Below are positions 61,168 to 64,000 of a stretch of 64,000 bases of DNA, piece after piece (position 1 is the stretch's first letter; every line of letters starts with the position of its first letter). The position numbers were made by a program, and so were the translations under genes. The stretch comes from Mucilaginibacter cryoferens (GTDB lineage Bacteria > Bacteroidota > Bacteroidia > Sphingobacteriales > Sphingobacteriaceae). A model generated the notes under the pieces. The model ran no database searches. It saw nothing but the letters and a program-made list of their open reading frames with translations, and had not been told where the DNA came from. The stretch lies in NCBI RefSeq assembly GCF_014205845.1, contig NZ_JACHCR010000005.1, positions 213,523 through 277,522 on the forward strand. The letters run 5' to 3'.

Positions 61168-63108
61168 TTAATCTCTAAGCGTATTGTTGCTTCTGTCTAC
61201 ATCTGGCAGTAAATTATCGGGATCTAATATCACTTTGGCTATTTTAGAAGTGGTATTACATTTAAAACTCCATTTAGGGCCGCGCTGCCAAATTTCTACC
61301 GGGAGCTTTATAATTTGAGTTTTGCCATTTTGTTCAATAATTTTCACGGTAACCGGCATCACCATTTCGCGCAGGTTTTCTATAGTGATAACAGCACCCG
61401 ATGCCGCACCGTTTTTATCGTACTTAATATCGGTAACGGCCTGGTCTATGTTCCAGGTGGTATAAAACCACTCTTTCCAAAACCAGGTCAGGTCTTCACC
61501 AGCTGCATCGTTCATGGTGCGGAAAAAATCATCGGGCTGTGGATGTTTATAGGCCCATCTTTTAATGTAGATCTTAAACGCGTAGTCGAACCTATCGGCA
61601 CCTAAAACTACATTGCGTAATAAATTAAGGGCAAAGGCTGTTTTGTAATAGTACATACCACCATCGTTATTTACCTCTGGGGCTACCATCAAAGCATCTT
61701 TCCCTTTTAACATTTGCTGGGTAATACCTATTGCCGGGTTGCTTTTATCGGCATACTCGCCATTGTTAAAATGCGACCATGCATAGCCATTAATGAACGT
61801 ATCAAACCCTTCATCCATCCATGCAAAACGGCGCTCGTTGCTGCCAACAATCATCGGGAACCAGTTATGGCCCATCTCGTGGGTAACATCCCTAAACAAA
61901 TCATCATCTTTAATACTATAGCTGCAAAACACAATGCCCGGATACTCCATACCCAAGGCTACGCCAGCCACCACAGTTGCCGAATGCCAGGGATATTCAA
62001 AATAGGTATCGGAGTAAAATTCCATGCTGTGTTTTAAGTATTGTGCTGCACGGTTGTACTTGTTAGGTGCCACGCTCTCTACCGGATAAACTGCCATTGC
62101 CAAACCTTTTTTGCCCGACGGATAATTTACCCTCGCCGCATCCCAGATGAACGACCGTGATGCCGACCAGGCCACATCCCTCGTATTCTGTATTTTATAG
62201 TGCCAGGTTAAGGTACCGTTTTGCTTAGGGCGAATGCCCGCTGTAAGCAGTTCCTGCTGCTTAATAATACTTACCGTACTATCGCTTTTGGCTGCGTTGG
62301 CCAGACGACTGATTTGCGTGGCTGTTAATACCTCGCGCGGATTTTGCAGATCGCCGGATGCGGCCACTATCATATCGGCAGGGGTAGTAATGTAATAGTC
62401 AACGTTGCCGTATTCACAATAAAACTCGCCGGTGCCCATGTAGGGCAGGGTATTCCAGCCCATTACATCATCATAAACACACATGCGGGGAAACCATTGG
62501 GCAAGTTGGAAGATAATGCCATTTTTTGTCGCCAGCCGGCCCATCCTGTCGGCACCATGTTCTGGTATGGCAAACGAATAGTTTATTTTAATGCTGATTT
62601 TATCGCCATGTGGTTTTACCACAAAAGGCAGGCGCAATTGCATCCGGGTATCGGTAATTGATGGAGTGATGGTATAACTTTTACCGTTATAGGTAACCGT
62701 AGTTGATGCTATCTGGTAACCGCCTTTAAAACCATTAGAATCAAACCTATCGCCCTTAAGCGCTGTAGTAGCCACGCCGCGCGAATCGGCCTTAAATAAA
62801 TTTTGATCTAACTGCAACCACAAATAATTTAAACTATCGGTGCTGTTGTTGGTGTAATTGATATTTACATCTCCGGTTATAGCAGTATCCTTTTCTATCA
62901 AAGCGGCATGAATCACATAATCAACCCGGTTTTGCCAGTACTTAGGGCCGGGGGCGCCGTTGGCGTTACGAATATCGTTACCGTTATGCGTAAAAAAGCT
63001 ATAGTCAAAAACCTGTACAGGATCATAGGTTGATTTGGTTTGCGCAAAAACCGAAAACGGGATAAACAAAGCCCCAAGGAGCCATAAGTAAGTATGTTTT
63101 TTAATCAT
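61168..63108 (-). CDS. Secreted M1 family aminopeptidase
   Basis: This 646-residue exported metallopeptidase is of the M1 (gluzincin) family, which removes N-terminal residues from peptides. The signal peptide is 1-22. The zinc site HEMGH (H410, E411, H414) is followed by E433 in DEGFD, the exact HExxHx18E pattern. The exopeptidase motif GxMEN reads GMEYPG near residues 372-377, so it is altered: the usual Asn is replaced, as in several exported Bacteroidota M1 proteins. The C-terminal helical domain is short. It is monocistronic and ends in a strong terminator. Confidence 0.93.
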   Translation of the reverse strand: MIKKHTYLWLLGALFIPFSVFAQTKSTYDPVQVFDYSFFTHNGNDIRNANGAPGPKYWQNRVDYVIHAALIEKDTAITGDVNINYTNNSTDSLNYLWLQLDQNLFKADSRGVATTALKGDRFDSNGFKGGYQIASTTVTYNGKSYTITPSITDTRMQLRLPFVVKPHGDKISIKINYSFAIPEHGADRMGRLATKNGIIFQLAQWFPRMCVYDDVMGWNTLPYMGTGEFYCEYGNVDYYITTPADMIVAASGDLQNPREVLTATQISRLANAAKSDSTVSIIKQQELLTAGIRPKQNGTLTWHYKIQNTRDVAWSASRSFIWDAARVNYPSGKKGLAMAVYPVESVAPNKYNRAAQYLKHSMEFYSDTYFEYPWHSATVVAGVALGMEYPGIVFCSYSIKDDDLFRDVTHEMGHNWFPMIVGSNERRFAWMDEGFDTFINGYAWSHFNNGEYADKSNPAIGITQQMLKGKDALMVAPEVNNDGGMYYYKTAFALNLLRNVVLGADRFDYAFKIYIKRWAYKHPQPDDFFRTMNDAAGEDLTWFWKEWFYTTWNIDQAVTDIKYDKNGAASGAVITIENLREMVMPVTVKIIEQNGKTQIIKLPVEIWQRGPKWSFKCNTTSKIAKVILDPDNLLPDVDRSNNTLRD

Positions 63109-63240
63109 GATGGATAATTTTATTGGGGTAATACAGGTGGTTACTATTTCCCTGAAAATACCAATCCCTGAAATTATTGATTAAGCATTGATATTGCCTA
63201 GTTTAATACAGCACAAACGTTTGACTAAATTGAATGTTCT

Positions 63241-63387
63241 ATGGCAGATGGTATTGATTTTGAAGATGAGCGGCCGGTTACTTTATACATTAAAGATGAT
63301 ATTAACCATGCGCTGGTTACATACAATGATACCGGCGGCCAAACCGGTTCAAAACAAAGCCATGGCAAACGTTTGCGTGAAGAATGA
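63241..63387 (+). CDS. Possible small protein, 48 residues
   Basis: This short frame starts MADGIDFEDERPVTLY and is 48 residues long, acidic at the start and basic at the end (KRLREE). The amino-acid pattern, with alternating DERPVTLYIKDD and HALVTYND strands, looks like a real protein rather than random translation. No family is recognised. It overlaps a longer frame (63188-63454) in another phase that looks less coding. It lies divergent from the M1 peptidase, 132 bp from its start. Confidence 0.45.
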   Translation: MADGIDFEDERPVTLYIKDDINHALVTYNDTGGQTGSKQSHGKRLREE

Positions 63388-63583
63388 ACCGGATAATTTA
63401 AATAGCTACGAAAAAGACAGGATGGTTAAAGTATTAAATTTTCGTCGGGAATAAAGAATGTATGCAAAAGAAACATGCATCTTCGGCTTCAAATTTTTCT
63501 TCATAACCCTATTGGAAATGAGTTACTTTATACTTAACTTGGTAGTACCAATTCACCAAAACCTAAAATCGGGAGAAGCCATC

Positions 63584-63763
63584 ATGAAGAAGAAAACCAT
63601 TTTAGTTAATCAGCCTGATAAGACTGAAACTATCAAATCTGAAGAGCAGCCCTGTCAAAACCTCAACTCCAAAATGTACCGGGATCATACGCGTTGTGAT
63701 CACTTACATGGCAGAGTTAATAAATTCCCTTTCGGTAGCGGCCACGGGCCGATGTCATTTTAA
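63584..63763 (+). CDS. Small Cys/His-containing protein, 59 residues
   Basis: This 59-residue protein starts MKKKTILVNQPDKTE. The second half has two cysteines and several histidines (CQNLNSKMYRDHTRCDHLHG), spaced as in a possible metal-binding site, and ends GSGHGPMSF. I recognise no family. The ATG at 63584 is chosen because GGGAGAAG just upstream could serve as a ribosome binding site; the open frame from 63458 adds 42 unlikely residues. There is no signal peptide. It converges on the GH92 gene. Confidence 0.55.
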   Translation: MKKKTILVNQPDKTETIKSEEQPCQNLNSKMYRDHTRCDHLHGRVNKFPFGSGHGPMSF

Positions 63764-63812
63764 AAGGGTATTTATAAAATAACGGCCAGGAGCAGCCAAT
63801 AAGCATAAAAAA

Positions 63813-63857
63813 ATCATCCATAACACAGATTTCGACAAAACCTGTACTACGGATGAT
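63813..63857 (-). terminator. Terminator of the GH92 gene
   Basis: On the minus strand ATCATCC pairs with GGATGAT across a loop that contains a further ACAG/CTGT pairing, and seven T residues follow. It starts about 20 bases after the GH92 stop codon. Confidence 0.65.
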
Positions 63858-63877
63858 AAAATATTTATTGCTAAGTA

Positions 63878-64000
63878 CTACCTATGCTTCGCTCCCATAT
63901 AAAAGGTGATCTCTCCACCATTCATAATATCGGCATGGCTGATGAACAGGCTGTTCATCAGTTTGCCGTTCAGCACCATCTTTTGTACATATACGTTTTT
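63878..64000 (-). CDS. Glycoside hydrolase family 92 (alpha-mannosidase), C-terminal end only
   Basis: The last 40 codons of a gene that enters from the right edge are visible. They read KNVYVQKMVLNGK, then LFISHADIMNGGEITFYMG, and end KHR. This matches the conserved C terminus of GH92 exo-alpha-mannosidases, where the segment with the ITHxDIMxGGxLxFxMG pattern closes the last beta-sandwich. The catalytic region is outside the window, so activity cannot be judged. A terminator follows. Confidence 0.8.
   Translation of the reverse strand, partial: KNVYVQKMVLNGKLMNSLFISHADIMNGGEITFYMGAKHR

Noticed and set aside
63188..63454. 88-residue plus-strand frame
   Set aside because: It appears to start with TTG, has a hydrophobic and methionine-rich composition typical of an off-frame reading, and overlaps the more protein-like frame at 63241.

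Overview
The window looks like a chromosomal segment of a Bacteroidota bacterium, most likely family Sphingobacteriaceae (Mucilaginibacter or Pedobacter type). This placement is inferred from gene content and not from a marker search. Supporting features are a SusC/SusD starch locus, a type IX secretion plug protein, a TamL-type BamA-family lipoprotein, DUF6263, DUF885 and KTSC proteins, promoters with a TAnnTTTG -7 box, AT-rich leaders that almost always lack a Shine-Dalgarno sequence, and many palindromic intergenic repeats. No phage, IS transposase, CRISPR or integrative element is visible.

Layout. 1-10 kb: 5' part of ligA, a DUF6263 protein, an 81-residue orphan with an unusually strong ribosome binding site, a DUF885 metallopeptidase, a DinB-fold protein, an alpha/beta hydrolase, an outer-membrane receptor-like barrel, a KTSC protein and a DUF1634/TauE exporter pair. 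10-20 kb: two M16 peptidase pairs (one catalytic and one degenerate subunit each), separated by a four-helix-bundle S23 gene bracketed by inverted heptamer arrays, a UbiD decarboxylase and a lipoprotein; the segment ends in a duplicated intergenic block next to an outer-membrane barrel gene. 20-30 kb: GH2 beta-galactosidase, an EF-hand lipoprotein, the T9SS plug protein, an ABC-F ATPase and a Tat-type SGNH hydrolase, with two repeat-filled intergenic regions of about 0.7 kb. 30-44 kb: pyrD, tRNA-Cys with a small basic protein gene downstream, a SpoU methylase overlapping head-to-head with tamL, TspO, cupin, purU, a secreted endonuclease/phosphatase, GH30, a secreted chorismate mutase, a pentapeptide protein, and a siderophore-interacting flavoprotein with an AraC regulator. 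44-56 kb: a complete starch utilisation locus (membrane HTH regulator, SusC, SusD, SusE-like, GH31, GH13). 56-64 kb: a Fic protein with a candidate operator, OsmC, an aldo/keto reductase, an NTF2-like protein, an ECF sigma factor with an overlapping membrane partner, a TfoX-like protein, an M1 aminopeptidase, two small orphans and the 3' end of a GH92 mannosidase.

How the genes work together. The clearest functional unit is the starch locus. SusD and SusE bind malto-oligosaccharides at the surface, the SusC channel imports them, the GH13 lipoprotein makes the oligosaccharides, and GH31 releases glucose. GH2, GH30 and GH92 are scattered and not in SusCD loci within this window. The most unusual signal is a set of intergenic palindromes built from 7-8 bp words. 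The words differ from locus to locus while the arrangement stays the same, and one of these elements contains the S23 gene.
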